Part shown: positions 1 through 9,466 of the stretch, piece after piece | How the letters are laid out: the number at the start of each line of letters is the position of its first letter | How positions within the stretch are numbered: position 1 is the stretch's first letter | Assembly (NCBI RefSeq): GCF_018305005.1 | Contig: NZ_JAGQEG010000001.1 | Coordinates: 35,139 to 99,138 of the forward strand | Direction of reading: 5' to 3' | DNA length: 64,000 bases | From: Collimonas silvisoli | GTDB lineage: Bacteria; Pseudomonadota; Gammaproteobacteria; Burkholderiales; Burkholderiaceae_D | Made by a program: the position numbers and the translations under genes | Notes under the pieces: generated by a model | Databases searched by the model: none | The model's input: only the letters and a program-made list of their open reading frames with translations | Told to the model about the DNA's origin: nothing

Positions 1-2
1 AG

Positions 3-3000
3 TCCGACGGCAATTTCGCCAATCCGGAATTTTACGATCGTTTCGGCCCTGATAATCTGACCGAGCGCTTCGAGTCGAAGATTCCGCTGCCTGATCTGGA
101 ACGTGGCCGCGCACATTATGAAGCGGTCGACATGAACCAGTACCTGAAAGGCGATGCCGAAGGCGGCGCCCGCCGCGGCGTGTTCCTGTTGACAGTCACG
201 GGTTATGACCCTGCGGCGGAGGCGCGCGCCAAGAAAGAAGAAGCCAGGAACCAGCGCCAGCCGGGCGAACCGGCAGCGGACGATAATGCCGCAGATTGCG
301 GCGACAATTGCGGCGACCAGGGCAACGCCAATGGTGAAAATGGTGACAGCGGCAACGATGCACCGCCGGAAAGCAAGGTCGACAAGCGCCTGGTGATTGT
401 CACCGATCTCGGCATCCTGGTGAAGAAATCGCTGGATGGCTCGCAGGACGTGTTCGTGCAGTCGATTTTCAATGGCAAGCCGGTCGATGGCGCAACGGTC
501 GATATCGTCGGCAAGAACGGCGTCACCTTGTTTTCGCAAGCCACCGACGCCGCTGGGCGCGCTCATTTCGCCAAGATCGAGGGCCTGTCGCGCGAACGCG
601 CGCCGTTGATGGTGCTGGTCAGGAAAGCAGGCGATCTCAGCTTCATGCCGTTGAACAAGACCGACCGGGCGCTGGATATGTCGCGCTTCGATGTCGGCGG
701 CATCAAGAATGCTGCCGTGGCAGACCAGGTCTCAGCCTATCTGTTCAGCGACCGCGGTATTTATCGTCCGGGTGACACCTTCCACATCGGCATGATTGCC
801 AAGTCGGCCAATTGGGGCGGTAGTATCACCGGCTTGCCGCTGGAAGCCGAAGTGCTGGATGCGCGCGGCCTGACTGTCAAGCGCGAGAAAATCAAGCTGC
901 CGCCTGGCGGCTTCAGCGAGTTGTCCTACACTACGCAGGAGAGCACGCCGACCGGCACTTATAACGTCAACTTGTATCTGGTGCGCGACGGCAAGGCCGG
1001 CGCCCAGGTCGGCAGCATCAGCGTCAAGGTACAGGAATTCCAGCCGGACCGGATGAAGGTGACGGCCAAGTTCAATGCCGCAGCCAGCGAGGGTTGGCTC
1101 AATCCGAAAGACCTGAAGCTGCTGGTCAATGCGCAGAATCTGTTTGGCACTGCGGCGGAAAACCGCCGTGTCACTGCCGAGTTGACCTTGAGTCCGGCAT
1201 TCCCGGCGTTCCGACAGTTCCCGGATTACAAGTTCTACGATCCGCAGCGGGCCAAGGATGGCTATAGCGGCGAACTGGGCGACCAGACTACCGATGACAA
1301 GGGCGATGCAGTTTTCGACCTCGGCCTGTCGAAGTACGCCAAGGCCACGTACCGCTTGCAAGTGCTGGCGCGCGCCTACGAGCCGCAAGGCGGGCGCGGT
1401 GTGGCGGCGGAAACAGCGACGCTGGTATCGGAGTTGCCGTACCTGATCGGTTTCAAGGCTGATGGCGCGCTCGACTTCGTGTCGCGCGGCGCGCATCGCA
1501 CCGCATCGATTATCGCGCTGGATCCGAAAGCGCAGAAGACTGTGGTGTCCGGTCTGACCTTGCAGCAGATCGAGCGCAAGTATGTCTCGGTACTGACCAA
1601 GCAGCAGGACGGCGGTTACAAGTACGAATCGCGTAAGAAGGAAATTCTGCTGAAGGAAACGCCGTTGGCGATTCCCGCTGCGGGCTTTAGTTTGACGCTC
1701 GCTAGCGACACGCCGGGCAACTTCGCTTATGTGATTCGTGATGCCCAGGGCCTGGAATTCAACCGTATCGAATATGCGGTGGCCGGGCAGGGTAATGTCA
1801 CGCGCAGCCTGGAGCGCAACGCCGAGCTGCAACTTACTTTGAACAAGAAGGATTACGTGCCTGGCGACGATATCGAAGTCAGCATCCGCGCGCCGTATGT
1901 CGGCGCCGGCCTGATCACGATCGAGCGCGACAAGGTATTTACTCATCAATGGTTCAAGACCGACACCCTGGCGTCGGTGCAGAAGATCCATTTGCCGAAG
2001 GTTTTCCAAGGCAACGGCTATATCAGCGTGCAGTTCATCCGCGATCCGTCATCGGATGAAATTTTCATGAGCCCGTTGAGCTATGGCGTGGTGCCGTTCG
2101 CCACCAGCCTGGCGGCGCGCACCAACAAGCTGACCTTGAATATGCCGGACCTGGTCAAGCCGGGGCAGCCATTGAAGATCAAGCTGTCGTCTGCGCAGCC
2201 GACGCGGGTGGTGGTGTTTGCGGTCGACGAAGGCATCTTGCAGGTGGCGCGTTACCAGATGGCCGATCCGCTCGGTTTCTTCTTCCAGAAAAAGATGCTG
2301 GAAGTGCGCAGCTCGCAGATTCTCGACCTGATCCTGCCTGAGTTCAAGAAACTGTTAGCAGGCAGTGCGCCGGGCGGTGACGCCGAAGGTGCGCTGGGCA
2401 AGCACTTGAATCCGTTCAAGCGCAAGCATGATAAGCCGGCAGTGTACTGGTCGGGAATTGTCGATGTCGACGGCGACAAGGAGTTCACTTACCAGGTCCC
2501 GGATACCTTCAACGGCAGCATGCGGGTGATGGCGGTGGCGGTCAACGACAATACAGTTGGCACGGCACAGGGGAAGACGCTGGTGCGCGGCGATTTCGTG
2601 ATTTCGCCGAACGTGCCGCTGGCGGTGACGCCGGGCGACGAGTTCGATGTCAGCGTCGGCGTTGCCAATAACGTGGCCGGCTCCGGCAAGGATGCACCGG
2701 TGACGTTGACATTGAAAACCTCGCCGCACCTGCAGGTGGTCGGCAGCGATACGCAGACACTGAAAATCGGTGAAATGCGCGAAGGGGTAGCAACCTATCG
2801 GGTCAAGGCAGTCGACGGTGCGCAGGCGATGCTGGGTTCGGCGACGCTGAATTTCACGTCGACGCTGGGCAGTAACGCCAGCAAGACCAGCAAGCTGGCC
2901 ACCGATGTCTCGGTGCGGCCGCCGGTGGCGCGCTACACGCAACTGACTTTGGGTAATTTCAATGGTTCGGTGGACGTGCCGTTGAAGCGTTCGCTGTATC

Positions 3001-4538
3001 CGCAATACCGGCAGCTGGAGGCTGGCGTGTCGTCATTGCCGCTGGTGCTGGCAGGCGGTTTGTCGAGTTACCTGGCTAACTTTAGTCATCTTTGCAGCGA
3101 GCAAATGATCAGTCAGGCGGTGCCGGCGCTGGTCTTGTCCAAGCGCCCCGAGTTCGGTAAATCAGACCTCAAGCTGCAAACCGCACGCAGCTTCGACGAT
3201 GCGCTGAAGGTGTTGCGCACGCGGCAAAATGCGGAAGGCGGATTCGGCTTGTGGGATGCGTCGGTGCAGGCCGACGAATTCGCCTCGATCTATGCGCTGC
3301 ACCTTTTGCTGGAGGCGCGCGAACGCGGCGAGGCGGTGCCTGCTGACATGTTGCAGAAGGGCCTGGATTACGCACAAAAATTAGCGGCCAGCCCGGCCAC
3401 CGGCCTGCCGCAATTGCGCGTGCGCGCCTACGCCGCATACTTGTTGACGCGGCAGACGGTGGTCACCACGCCGATCCTGACCAGTATCCGTGAGACGCTG
3501 GAAAGCCGCTATCCGAAAGACTGGCAGAACGACTTGGCTGCAGCTTATCTGGCAGCGTCCTACCAGTTGCTGAAGCAGGATCGCCTGGCCAGTAACCTGA
3601 TCGACAAACAGGTGGCGCAACTGGTCAAGCCGGGTCAGTCGTTCGGCTACGACTATTATTACGATCCGTTGATTCGCGATGCGCAGGTGCTGTACCTGCT
3701 GTCGCGCCATTTCCCGGCGCGGGTCAAGGCCTTGCCGCCGACGGTGATGACGGCGCTGGTCAAACCGGTGGCGGATGGCAATTTCAACACCTTGTCGAGC
3801 GCTTACCTGATCCTGGCTTTCGATGCCTACGCCACGGCAATGGGGCCGGATGCGCTGGGCAAATTGTCGATCACTGAAATCGACGCCAGCGGCAAGCAAC
3901 GGCCGCTGACTTTGCCCAACAACCTGGTGCCGCGCATGGCCTTTACGGCAGGAACGGCCAAGCTGCGCTTCGGCAGCGACAGCAACCTGCCGGCCTATTA
4001 CGCGGTGACTGAAACCGGTTTTGACAAGGCGCCGCCGAAAGAGGAGCTGCGTTCCGGCATGGAAGTGCTGCGCGAGTTTGTCGGTCGCGATGGCAAGCCG
4101 GTTACATCGGTCAGCGTCGGCGACGAGCTGACGGTGCGCCTGAAATTCCGCACGGTGGGGCGCGATTATGTGCCGAACGTGGCGCTGGTGGACTTGACAC
4201 CGGGTGGCTTCGAGCCGGTGCTTGATACACCGTCTGAACCAGCTGCCGGTACCGCCGAGGGCAGCGCCGCACAGAGCACCCAGAATGCGGCGCTGGCCGG
4301 TTTGGCGGGCGCCAAGTCGAACTGGAATATCGCCTACGCCGATGTGCGTGAAGACCGGGTGGTGTTCTATGGCACGGTGGGCAAGGATTTCGGTGAGATC
4401 ACCTATCGCATCAAGGCCACCAACAGCGGTCGTTTCACGGTGCCCCCGGCGTATGCCGAATCGATGTATGAGCGTAATGTGCAGGCTCGTTCGGCGGCCG
4501 GCCAGAGCCTGACGGTGGATGCGCCGGGCAAGAAGTAA
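3..4538 (+). CDS. Alpha-2-macroglobulin family protein (partial, 5' end outside window)
   Basis: The reading frame is open from the first bases of the window, so the N-terminus is missing; about 1,510 residues are present. The architecture is that of bacterial alpha-2-macroglobulins: repeated beta-sandwich MG domains, a low-complexity Asp/Asn/Gly-rich insert near the start, a bait-like region, then a helical thioester domain. The thioester motif Cys-Ser-Glu-Gln is visible at about nt 3093-3104, so this is a thioester-bearing form, like E. coli YfhM and unlike YfaS, which lacks it. Such proteins are lipid-anchored or periplasmic traps for proteases. pbpC follows 29 nt downstream, the same pairing as in E. 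coli, which suggests a joint envelope-defence role. Family certain; anchoring cannot be judged. Confidence 0.93.
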   Translation, partial: SDGNFANPEFYDRFGPDNLTERFESKIPLPDLERGRAHYEAVDMNQYLKGDAEGGARRGVFLLTVTGYDPAAEARAKKEEARNQRQPGEPAADDNAADCGDNCGDQGNANGENGDSGNDAPPESKVDKRLVIVTDLGILVKKSLDGSQDVFVQSIFNGKPVDGATVDIVGKNGVTLFSQATDAAGRAHFAKIEGLSRERAPLMVLVRKAGDLSFMPLNKTDRALDMSRFDVGGIKNAAVADQVSAYLFSDRGIYRPGDTFHIGMIAKSANWGGSITGLPLEAEVLDARGLTVKREKIKLPPGGFSELSYTTQESTPTGTYNVNLYLVRDGKAGAQVGSISVKVQEFQPDRMKVTAKFNAAASEGWLNPKDLKLLVNAQNLFGTAAENRRVTAELTLSPAFPAFRQFPDYKFYDPQRAKDGYSGELGDQTTDDKGDAVFDLGLSKYAKATYRLQVLARAYEPQGGRGVAAETATLVSELPYLIGFKADGALDFVSRGAHRTASIIALDPKAQKTVVSGLTLQQIERKYVSVLTKQQDGGYKYESRKKEILLKETPLAIPAAGFSLTLASDTPGNFAYVIRDAQGLEFNRIEYAVAGQGNVTRSLERNAELQLTLNKKDYVPGDDIEVSIRAPYVGAGLITIERDKVFTHQWFKTDTLASVQKIHLPKVFQGNGYISVQFIRDPSSDEIFMSPLSYGVVPFATSLAARTNKLTLNMPDLVKPGQPLKIKLSSAQPTRVVVFAVDEGILQVARYQMADPLGFFFQKKMLEVRSSQILDLILPEFKKLLAGSAPGGDAEGALGKHLNPFKRKHDKPAVYWSGIVDVDGDKEFTYQVPDTFNGSMRVMAVAVNDNTVGTAQGKTLVRGDFVISPNVPLAVTPGDEFDVSVGVANNVAGSGKDAPVTLTLKTSPHLQVVGSDTQTLKIGEMREGVATYRVKAVDGAQAMLGSATLNFTSTLGSNASKTSKLATDVSVRPPVARYTQLTLGNFNGSVDVPLKRSLYPQYRQLEAGVSSLPLVLAGGLSSYLANFSHLCSEQMISQAVPALVLSKRPEFGKSDLKLQTARSFDDALKVLRTRQNAEGGFGLWDASVQADEFASIYALHLLLEARERGEAVPADMLQKGLDYAQKLAASPATGLPQLRVRAYAAYLLTRQTVVTTPILTSIRETLESRYPKDWQNDLAAAYLAASYQLLKQDRLASNLIDKQVAQLVKPGQSFGYDYYYDPLIRDAQVLYLLSRHFPARVKALPPTVMTALVKPVADGNFNTLSSAYLILAFDAYATAMGPDALGKLSITEIDASGKQRPLTLPNNLVPRMAFTAGTAKLRFGSDSNLPAYYAVTETGFDKAPPKEELRSGMEVLREFVGRDGKPVTSVSVGDELTVRLKFRTVGRDYVPNVALVDLTPGGFEPVLDTPSEPAAGTAEGSAAQSTQNAALAGLAGAKSNWNIAYADVREDRVVFYGTVGKDFGEITYRIKATNSGRFTVPPAYAESMYERNVQARSAAGQSLTVDAPGKK

Positions 4539-4567
4539 CATGGCAGAGAGCAGTAATTGCGGCCGGA

Positions 4568-6961
4568 GTGTGGCATAGAATGTTGACTGGAAAATCAGTG
4601 GCAGTCATGGTGCGTCGTCATCGGTGGATGTTGCTCGGTATCGCCGTGGCTGCACTGCTGTTGATCGGTTTGCGCCTGTGGCCGCATGCACCGCTGCGGG
4701 CCGCGGTCAGCACGTCTACTGCGGTCTATGCCAAGGATGGCCAGTTGTTGCGTCTGGCGCTGGCGCCGGATGAGCAGTATCGGCTGTGGGTTGCGTTGAG
4801 CGATATCGATCCGCGCCTGGCGCAAGCGGTGCAGCTGTACGAGGATCGCTGGTTCTACTGGCATCCCGGCATCAATCCGGTGGCGCTGGGAAGGGCGGTT
4901 TCGTCAACCTATGGCGGCGGCATGCGCCTGGGCGCGTCCACCATCACGATGCAATTGGCGCGGCGCCTGTACGGTATCCAGAGCCAGAATGTCGGTGGCA
5001 AACTGCAGCAACTGGCGGCAGCAGTGTGGCTGGAGGTACGCTACAGCAAGCGCGAGATACTGGAAGCCTATCTGAACCTGGCGCCCTACGGCGGCAATGT
5101 CGAAGGAGTGGCGGCGGCGAGTCTGATCTATTTCCACAAGCGCGCTGAACACCTGACCTTGCCAGAAATCCTAACTTTGGCGGTGATCCCGCAAAATCCA
5201 TCCAAGCGCGGCGGCATGTCGCGCCTTGGTGGCGGCTTGCAGCATGAGAAAACCCGCGACCAGGCGCGCCGCCGGCTGGCGCAAATCTGGCTCGGCCAGT
5301 ACCCCGATGCACGCCGCTACCAAGCTGATCTGGAGGCGCGGGTCCCGCTGTATTCAACCAGCAGTGCGCCATTCCTGGCACCACATGTCAGCGACTATCT
5401 GTTGCGCACCAAGCCTGCCGGTGAGATCTGGTCGAGCATTGACCTGCAACTGCAGGACACGCTGGAGCGTATTCTCGCCCAGTTTGTCGCCAATCATCGC
5501 GGCGTCGGCGTCAATAACGCGGCGGCGATGCTGATTGACCGGGGCAGCGGCGAGGTGCGGTCGGTGGTCGGCTCCGCCAATTATTTCGATCCCGGCATCG
5601 ATGGCCAGGTCAACGGCACGCAAGCCAAGCGCTCGCCCGGCTCGACCCTGAAACCGTTCATCTACGGCATGGGACTCGACCAGGGCCTGCTGCATCCGAT
5701 GACGATCCTGAAAGATGCACCAACTACCTTCGGCCCCTTCAGCCCGGAGAATTTCGACGGCCGCTTCGTCGGTCCGATCGCGGCCCAGGATGCGTTGGTG
5801 CGCAGCCGTAACATCCCGGCGGTGGCGCTAGCCTCGAAACTGGCGCAGCCCAGCCTGTACGAATTCCTGCAGCAGGCCGGAGTCAGCAAGCTGGCTTCGG
5901 AAAAGCATTACGGATTGGCGCTGGCGCTGGGCGGCGGCGAGCTGACCATGGAGGAACTGGCGCGCCTGTATCTGATGCTGGCCAGTGGCGGCGTGCTGCG
6001 GCCGTTGCATTATGAACGGCAGGCGCCGGATGCGCGCGAGGCGCACCAAGAAAACAAACGTCTGCTGTCGGAAGAAGCCGCCTTCATCACGCTGCAAATG
6101 TTGCAAACCAATCCGCGTCCCGATACCGGTGAACCGGGCGCGCCAGCCATTGCCTGGAAGACCGGTACATCGTGGGGTTTTCGCGACGCCTGGAGCGCCG
6201 GCGTGTTCGGCAACTATGTGCTGCTGGTCTGGGTCGGCAATTTCGACGGCAGCGGTAATCCGGCTTTCGTCGGTGTGCAAACAGCGGCCCCGCTGTTTTT
6301 CAAGATTGTCGACAGCATGCTTGCGCAACGGCTCGATTCCGGAGTATCCCTACCGGCTCCGCAGGCGGTGCCGGCCGGTGTTAAACGGGTCGAAGTTTGT
6401 CGCGCCAGCGGCGACCTGCCAAACGACTTATGCAAGGACCGGGTACAGACCTGGTTCATCCCCGGTAAATCGCCGATCCGCATCAGTAACCTGCATCGCG
6501 CCGTCAGGATCGACAACCGCACTGGCCTGGCGACCTGTACGGACGGGCCGTTTACCCGCACCGAAGTGTTCGAATTCTGGCCGACAGACATGCAACGGCT
6601 GTTCCGCGAAGCCGGCATGCCGCGCCGCCAGCCGCCGACCCAGCCGGATTGCAGCCAGCTCAACACGCAGCAGCAAGGGCCGCAGCCGACGGACGACGAT
6701 GGTCCGTCGATCATTTCGCCCAACAGCGGCGCCACCTATACCTTGCAACTCTCGAAAATGACACCGATCGCGTTGCGCGCCAACGCCACCTCGGCGCAGG
6801 ATATGCTGTTCTGGTTCGCCAACGGCGGCCTGATCGGCAAGGCGCGCGCCGTCGACAGTCTTGGCTGGTTGCCGGGTGCGCCAGGCCGTTACCAGCTGCG
6901 GGCGATCGACCAAGAGGGACGGGCGGACGGCCGTGAGGTCGAAGTGGAGTTTATTCCTTGA
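4568..6961 (+). CDS. pbpC: Penicillin-binding protein 1C (peptidoglycan glycosyltransferase/transpeptidase)
   Basis: Bifunctional class A PBP of 797 residues. In order: short cytoplasmic tail, one membrane anchor (about residues 20-38), GT51 glycosyltransferase with the Glu-Asp-Arg motif at residues 92-94, transpeptidase with SxxK (Ser359, Lys362), Ser-Arg-Asn and Lys-Thr-Gly (Lys531), and a C-terminal beta-rich domain typical of PBP1C. It polymerises and cross-links murein in the periplasm, though E. coli PBP1C has weak beta-lactam binding. The upstream alpha-2-macroglobulin gene is the usual partner. The start used here is GTG 4568; ATG at 4580 or 4607 is equally possible because no strong Shine-Dalgarno decides. 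Confidence 0.95.
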   Translation: MWHRMLTGKSVAVMVRRHRWMLLGIAVAALLLIGLRLWPHAPLRAAVSTSTAVYAKDGQLLRLALAPDEQYRLWVALSDIDPRLAQAVQLYEDRWFYWHPGINPVALGRAVSSTYGGGMRLGASTITMQLARRLYGIQSQNVGGKLQQLAAAVWLEVRYSKREILEAYLNLAPYGGNVEGVAAASLIYFHKRAEHLTLPEILTLAVIPQNPSKRGGMSRLGGGLQHEKTRDQARRRLAQIWLGQYPDARRYQADLEARVPLYSTSSAPFLAPHVSDYLLRTKPAGEIWSSIDLQLQDTLERILAQFVANHRGVGVNNAAAMLIDRGSGEVRSVVGSANYFDPGIDGQVNGTQAKRSPGSTLKPFIYGMGLDQGLLHPMTILKDAPTTFGPFSPENFDGRFVGPIAAQDALVRSRNIPAVALASKLAQPSLYEFLQQAGVSKLASEKHYGLALALGGGELTMEELARLYLMLASGGVLRPLHYERQAPDAREAHQENKRLLSEEAAFITLQMLQTNPRPDTGEPGAPAIAWKTGTSWGFRDAWSAGVFGNYVLLVWVGNFDGSGNPAFVGVQTAAPLFFKIVDSMLAQRLDSGVSLPAPQAVPAGVKRVEVCRASGDLPNDLCKDRVQTWFIPGKSPIRISNLHRAVRIDNRTGLATCTDGPFTRTEVFEFWPTDMQRLFREAGMPRRQPPTQPDCSQLNTQQQGPQPTDDDGPSIISPNSGATYTLQLSKMTPIALRANATSAQDMLFWFANGGLIGKARAVDSLGWLPGAPGRYQLRAIDQEGRADGREVEVEFIP

Positions 6962-7189
6962 TGCGATTGTGTGATCACCTAGAGGCAATAGTCCTGCTGT
7001 TCATCCTGCGGACTTATCAAGAGCGCCTGAATTACTTACGTGGTTGGAAACGATGGATTTGGGAACCCGCTTGATTGCGTTTTTTCCAGTGATGTCATGG
7101 CCCAGATAACATTCAGAACTAGACATTTCCCGCAGCAGCGCAATTTCATCTATCTGAAAAATCCTAGCTTGGCGATCTGGGCGAATCGA

Positions 7190-7972
7190 TCATTTTCCGT
7201 CGTGCTGAGTCTTCTGTTGTACTTCATCTGCTGACTCATAGTTGGCGCCAACCGATGAACGAATATCTTCTCCCGTCGACACATCGATTCCTTCATCGAG
7301 TTGACGGCGCACCCAACTGACTTCGCTATACGATAACCGGCGGACTTCGACCTGCGTGGTGCCACTGTGGACGAAACCGAGTTGTTTCGCCGCAGCGTAA
7401 GAGACATCGAGAATCCGTTTGCTGCGATATGGCCCGCGGTCGGTCACCTTGAGCAGCGCTACCTTGTTGTTGCGGACATTGCGCACCAGTACCCAACTGA
7501 GCAGTGGCAGATGGGGATGTGCCGCCGTCATTGAATACATATTGAAGCGTTCACCGTCCGCCGATTTATGTCCATGAAAACCCGGACCATACCAGGAAGC
7601 CGTACCGCGCTGGACAACGGTGCCGAGATCGGGGCGCAAGCGCATACCTTCATCGAGACGAAGGCTTTGATCGGATGTTACTGTATGTTCGTTCGACAGG
7701 TCTTGATCGCTGGATGCATCAGGAACTGATGGCGGCATCGATTCGCTGTAGAAAAAAGAATTGGGGATGGAACTTGAAATGGCGGCTGTCCCGTCGACTG
7801 CTGGCGCATCTTCCGACATGCGATGCACAGAAGGTTTGTCCGGGGGCGTATCCGCCCCGGCAGGGATGATCGCTGAGGCTGCCAGCAATAAAATGAGATG
7901 GCGGGCGAGCAAGAATGGCGACCAAAACGAGCGAGCCCCTGGCGTGATTTCAAGCGGCTTGCCTGACATCAT
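7190..7972 (-). CDS. rlpA: RlpA-like septal ring lytic transglycosylase (DPBB domain)
   Basis: 260 residues with an N-terminal hydrophobic segment (about residues 24-40, ending Ala-Gly-Ala) and a double-psi beta-barrel in the second half, with the RlpA hallmarks Gly-Thr-Ala-Ser-Trp-Tyr-Gly, Tyr-Ser-Met-Thr-Ala-Ala-His and Val-Thr-Asp-Arg-Gly-Pro-Tyr. RlpA cleaves denuded glycan strands at the septum. There is no C-terminal SPOR domain and no lipobox Cys, so it is a short, probably periplasmic or membrane-anchored version. Its ATG overlaps the HU stop codon (ATGA), an unusual gene pair. The symbol reflects the family only. Confidence 0.8.
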   Translation of the reverse strand: MMSGKPLEITPGARSFWSPFLLARHLILLLAASAIIPAGADTPPDKPSVHRMSEDAPAVDGTAAISSSIPNSFFYSESMPPSVPDASSDQDLSNEHTVTSDQSLRLDEGMRLRPDLGTVVQRGTASWYGPGFHGHKSADGERFNMYSMTAAHPHLPLLSWVLVRNVRNNKVALLKVTDRGPYRSKRILDVSYAAAKQLGFVHSGTTQVEVRRLSYSEVSWVRRQLDEGIDVSTGEDIRSSVGANYESADEVQQKTQHDGK

Positions 7973-8253
7973 TTCTTCTTTTTATTCACGGCGTTTTTGA
8001 ATCCCTTGCCAGCCGTGAATTTGACGGTTTTAGCGGCAGCAATCTTAATCTCTTCACCAGTGCGTGGATTGCGGCCAACGCGTGCGGCGCGTTTGCCTGA
8101 AGAAAACGAACCGAATCCGATCAATTGCACGGTATCGCTTTTGGTTACGGCCTTGATCACATGGTCTATTACCGAATCCAGCACGCGTTGGGCACCGGCT
8201 TTCGAAATGTCGGCATCGGCGGCAATGGCGTCGATCAATTCAGTCTTATTCAT
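7969..8253 (-). CDS. hup: HU-family DNA-binding protein
   Basis: 94-residue nucleoid protein, typical HU length. It begins Met-Asn-Lys-Thr-Glu-Leu-Ile-Asp and carries the HU beta-arm signature Gly-Phe-Gly-Ser-Phe and Gly-Arg-Asn-Pro-Arg-Thr-Gly, with a Lys-rich tail. The start at 8253 was chosen because the family begins there, although the frame extends further upstream. Its stop overlaps the start of the rlpA-like gene, so the two are probably cotranscribed. It is divergent from the small secreted protein gene at 8480. HU versus IHF: the sequence is HU-like. Confidence 0.95.
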   Translation of the reverse strand: MNKTELIDAIAADADISKAGAQRVLDSVIDHVIKAVTKSDTVQLIGFGSFSSGKRAARVGRNPRTGEEIKIAAAKTVKFTAGKGFKNAVNKKKK

Positions 8254-8424
8254 AGCGTTACTTCCTATAAAAATGTGAGTTGCAAATTCAAACGGCGTAT
8301 CCGCTTTAAATCGGCAGCCTAGGTGAGCGTACAGTCTATTGAAAGAACGATTGTCAAAGTATGGATTTTTCAATTGTTCACATTGCTGGGTCAACAGCTT
8401 TTAACTTGCTCACGTTATCGAGGC

Positions 8425-8443
8425 ATGTAGGAAGAGCCTACAT
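8425..8443. promoter_or_regulatory. Inverted repeat in the hup / 8480 divergent region
   Basis: Perfect 7-bp arms (atgtagg / cctacat) with a 5-nt loop, followed at 8451 by another copy of gcctaca. The repeat lies 37 nt upstream of the 8480 gene, so it could be a regulator site or an mRNA 5' hairpin. No regulator is identified. Confidence 0.3.
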
Positions 8444-8479
8444 AAGAAGTGCCTACAATCACCAAAGGATGGATACACC

Positions 8480-8842
8480 ATGAACAAGCTTATTTCCGCC
8501 GTCGTTGTCGCAACGTTTGCCATCGGTACTGCATATGCTCAAATCCCAGCTAAAGTGGACGTCAATGCCATGGCAAATGGCGCAGTCGATGCGGCTAAGA
8601 CCTCTGCAACTACAACCGCTAAAACGGCGGCGACCAATGTCGCAAGCAATGCAACATCGGCTGTTGCCGCTCAAGTGGATGCCAAAACAAACCACGTTGG
8701 CGCTCTGCCGGTGAGTGCGCCATCTGCTGCCGTAAAAAAGGCTGCGGACAATGACAAACTCGTGAAAACCACCGCGCATAAAAAACATATGAAAAGGCAT
8801 CACAAGAAATCATCTGCCGATGCGACGAAGGCGGGAGTTTGA
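8480..8842 (+). CDS. Small secreted Ala/Lys-rich protein
   Basis: 120 residues. A clear Sec signal peptide (about residues 1-20, ending Tyr-Ala-Gln) is followed by an Ala/Thr/Val-rich repetitive stretch and a strongly basic His/Lys tail. It has a GGATGG-type ribosome site and a strong terminator directly after it. No domain is recognised. The composition suggests a periplasmic or cell-surface low-complexity protein, and a degenerate relative follows at 8919. Function unknown. Confidence 0.7.
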   Translation: MNKLISAVVVATFAIGTAYAQIPAKVDVNAMANGAVDAAKTSATTTAKTAATNVASNATSAVAAQVDAKTNHVGALPVSAPSAAVKKAADNDKLVKTTAHKKHMKRHHKKSSADATKAGV

Positions 8843-8864
8843 TTGTAAAAAAATCGTTGATGTG

Positions 8865-8896
8865 AAAAAGGCCCTGCAGCATTGCAGGGCCTTTTT
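8865..8896 (+). terminator. Rho-independent terminator after the 8480 gene
   Basis: A stem of 14 bp (aaaaaggccctgca paired with tgcagggccttttt) encloses the loop gcat; the 3' arm ends in five T. The A-run on the 5' side makes it work in both directions. Confidence 0.9.
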
Positions 8897-8918
8897 ATGT
8901 CGGTTGTCTGGATCAGAC

Positions 8919-9095
8919 GTGAAAACAGCCAAGGTTGAAGCCAAAGCCGACGTCAAGACGGATGCCAAAGCATCGGATACCTAGAGCAAAAAAGTGAAAG
9001 CCCATCATAAAGCTGCAAAGGCCAAGGCGAAAGCACCTTTCGCTGAAACCAAGGTAGATCCGAAGGTGGATACCAAGGCAGTCGCGCCTAAGTAA
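8919..9095 (+). pseudogene. Degenerate Lys/Ala-rich protein remnant
   Basis: From GTG 8919 the frame reads as repeated Lys/Ala/Val/Asp units similar in composition to the neighbouring 8480 product, but an in-frame TAG occurs at 8982-8984. After it the same frame resumes the repetitive basic pattern (with a Lys-Ala-His-His-Lys element) to TAA at 9093. No signal peptide is left. A canonical terminator follows. The pattern suggests a paralogue that has lost its 5' end and gained a stop; a ribosome restart is possible but has no evident Shine-Dalgarno. Confidence 0.55.
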
Positions 9096-9116
9096 TCAAA
9101 TCAATTACCATCGAAG

Positions 9117-9146
9117 GAGACAGGTTTCGACCTGTCTCTTTTTTTT
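9117..9146 (+). terminator. Rho-independent terminator
   Basis: A 9-bp stem (gagacaggt / acctgtctc) with a ttcg tetraloop is followed by eight T. It lies just after the degenerate gene, showing that the locus once was, or still is, transcribed. Confidence 0.92.
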
Positions 9147-9466
9147 CGACGAAATATTCGATTGCGGTAGTTATAGACATATTAGCGCTTTTAAAGCCCG
9201 CAAAAATCTGATTTTTTGCGAGACGAATCAACTTCTCCGCTCGGTACCCAACCCCAACTTCTTCAACACGCAGCCTATCCCGCTATCGACCATCTCATCA
9301 GCCGTGCTACGTAAGCGCCGGGCCATATTTGTGACTGAGATTTGACAATGGCTGACACATTTCCAATTTAAAAGAAGTTACATTGACGGATTACATGGCG
9401 CATCGGACGTTGCAAGCGTATAGCTTGAAGCTCCGTTTATCAACCCATGATGGAGTCAAATCGATT
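9147..9466. other. Intergenic region, no convincing gene
   Basis: AT-rich stretch between the terminator and the HTH gene. It holds a short hairpin (cgcaaaaa / tttttgcg at about 9210-9230) and copy 1 of the 50-bp repeat. A 32-codon minus-strand frame (9228-9326) has no ribosome site and no recognisable relative. Confidence 0.5.
9337..9386 (+). repeat. 50-bp repeat, copy 1
   Basis: 44 of 50 bases match 11121-11170. The core ctgacacattt and the block aaaagaagttacattga are exact in both copies. It lies upstream of the HTH gene at 9467. Confidence 0.75.

Noticed and set aside
732..2009. Long minus-strand frames under the alpha-2-macroglobulin gene (also 2355-3005 and 3381-4541)
   Set aside because: They are antisense to a clear gene, have Arg/His/Gln-rich composition typical of reversed GC-rich coding DNA, and no family resemblance.
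7040..7234. 64-codon frame between pbpC and the rlpA-like gene
   Set aside because: Runs into the convergent rlpA-like gene, with no motif; the spacer 6962-7189 shows nothing else.
9228..9326. 32-codon minus-strand frame beside repeat copy 1
   Set aside because: No ribosome site and no homologue I can name; it may be a fragment of a lost gene but cannot be supported.
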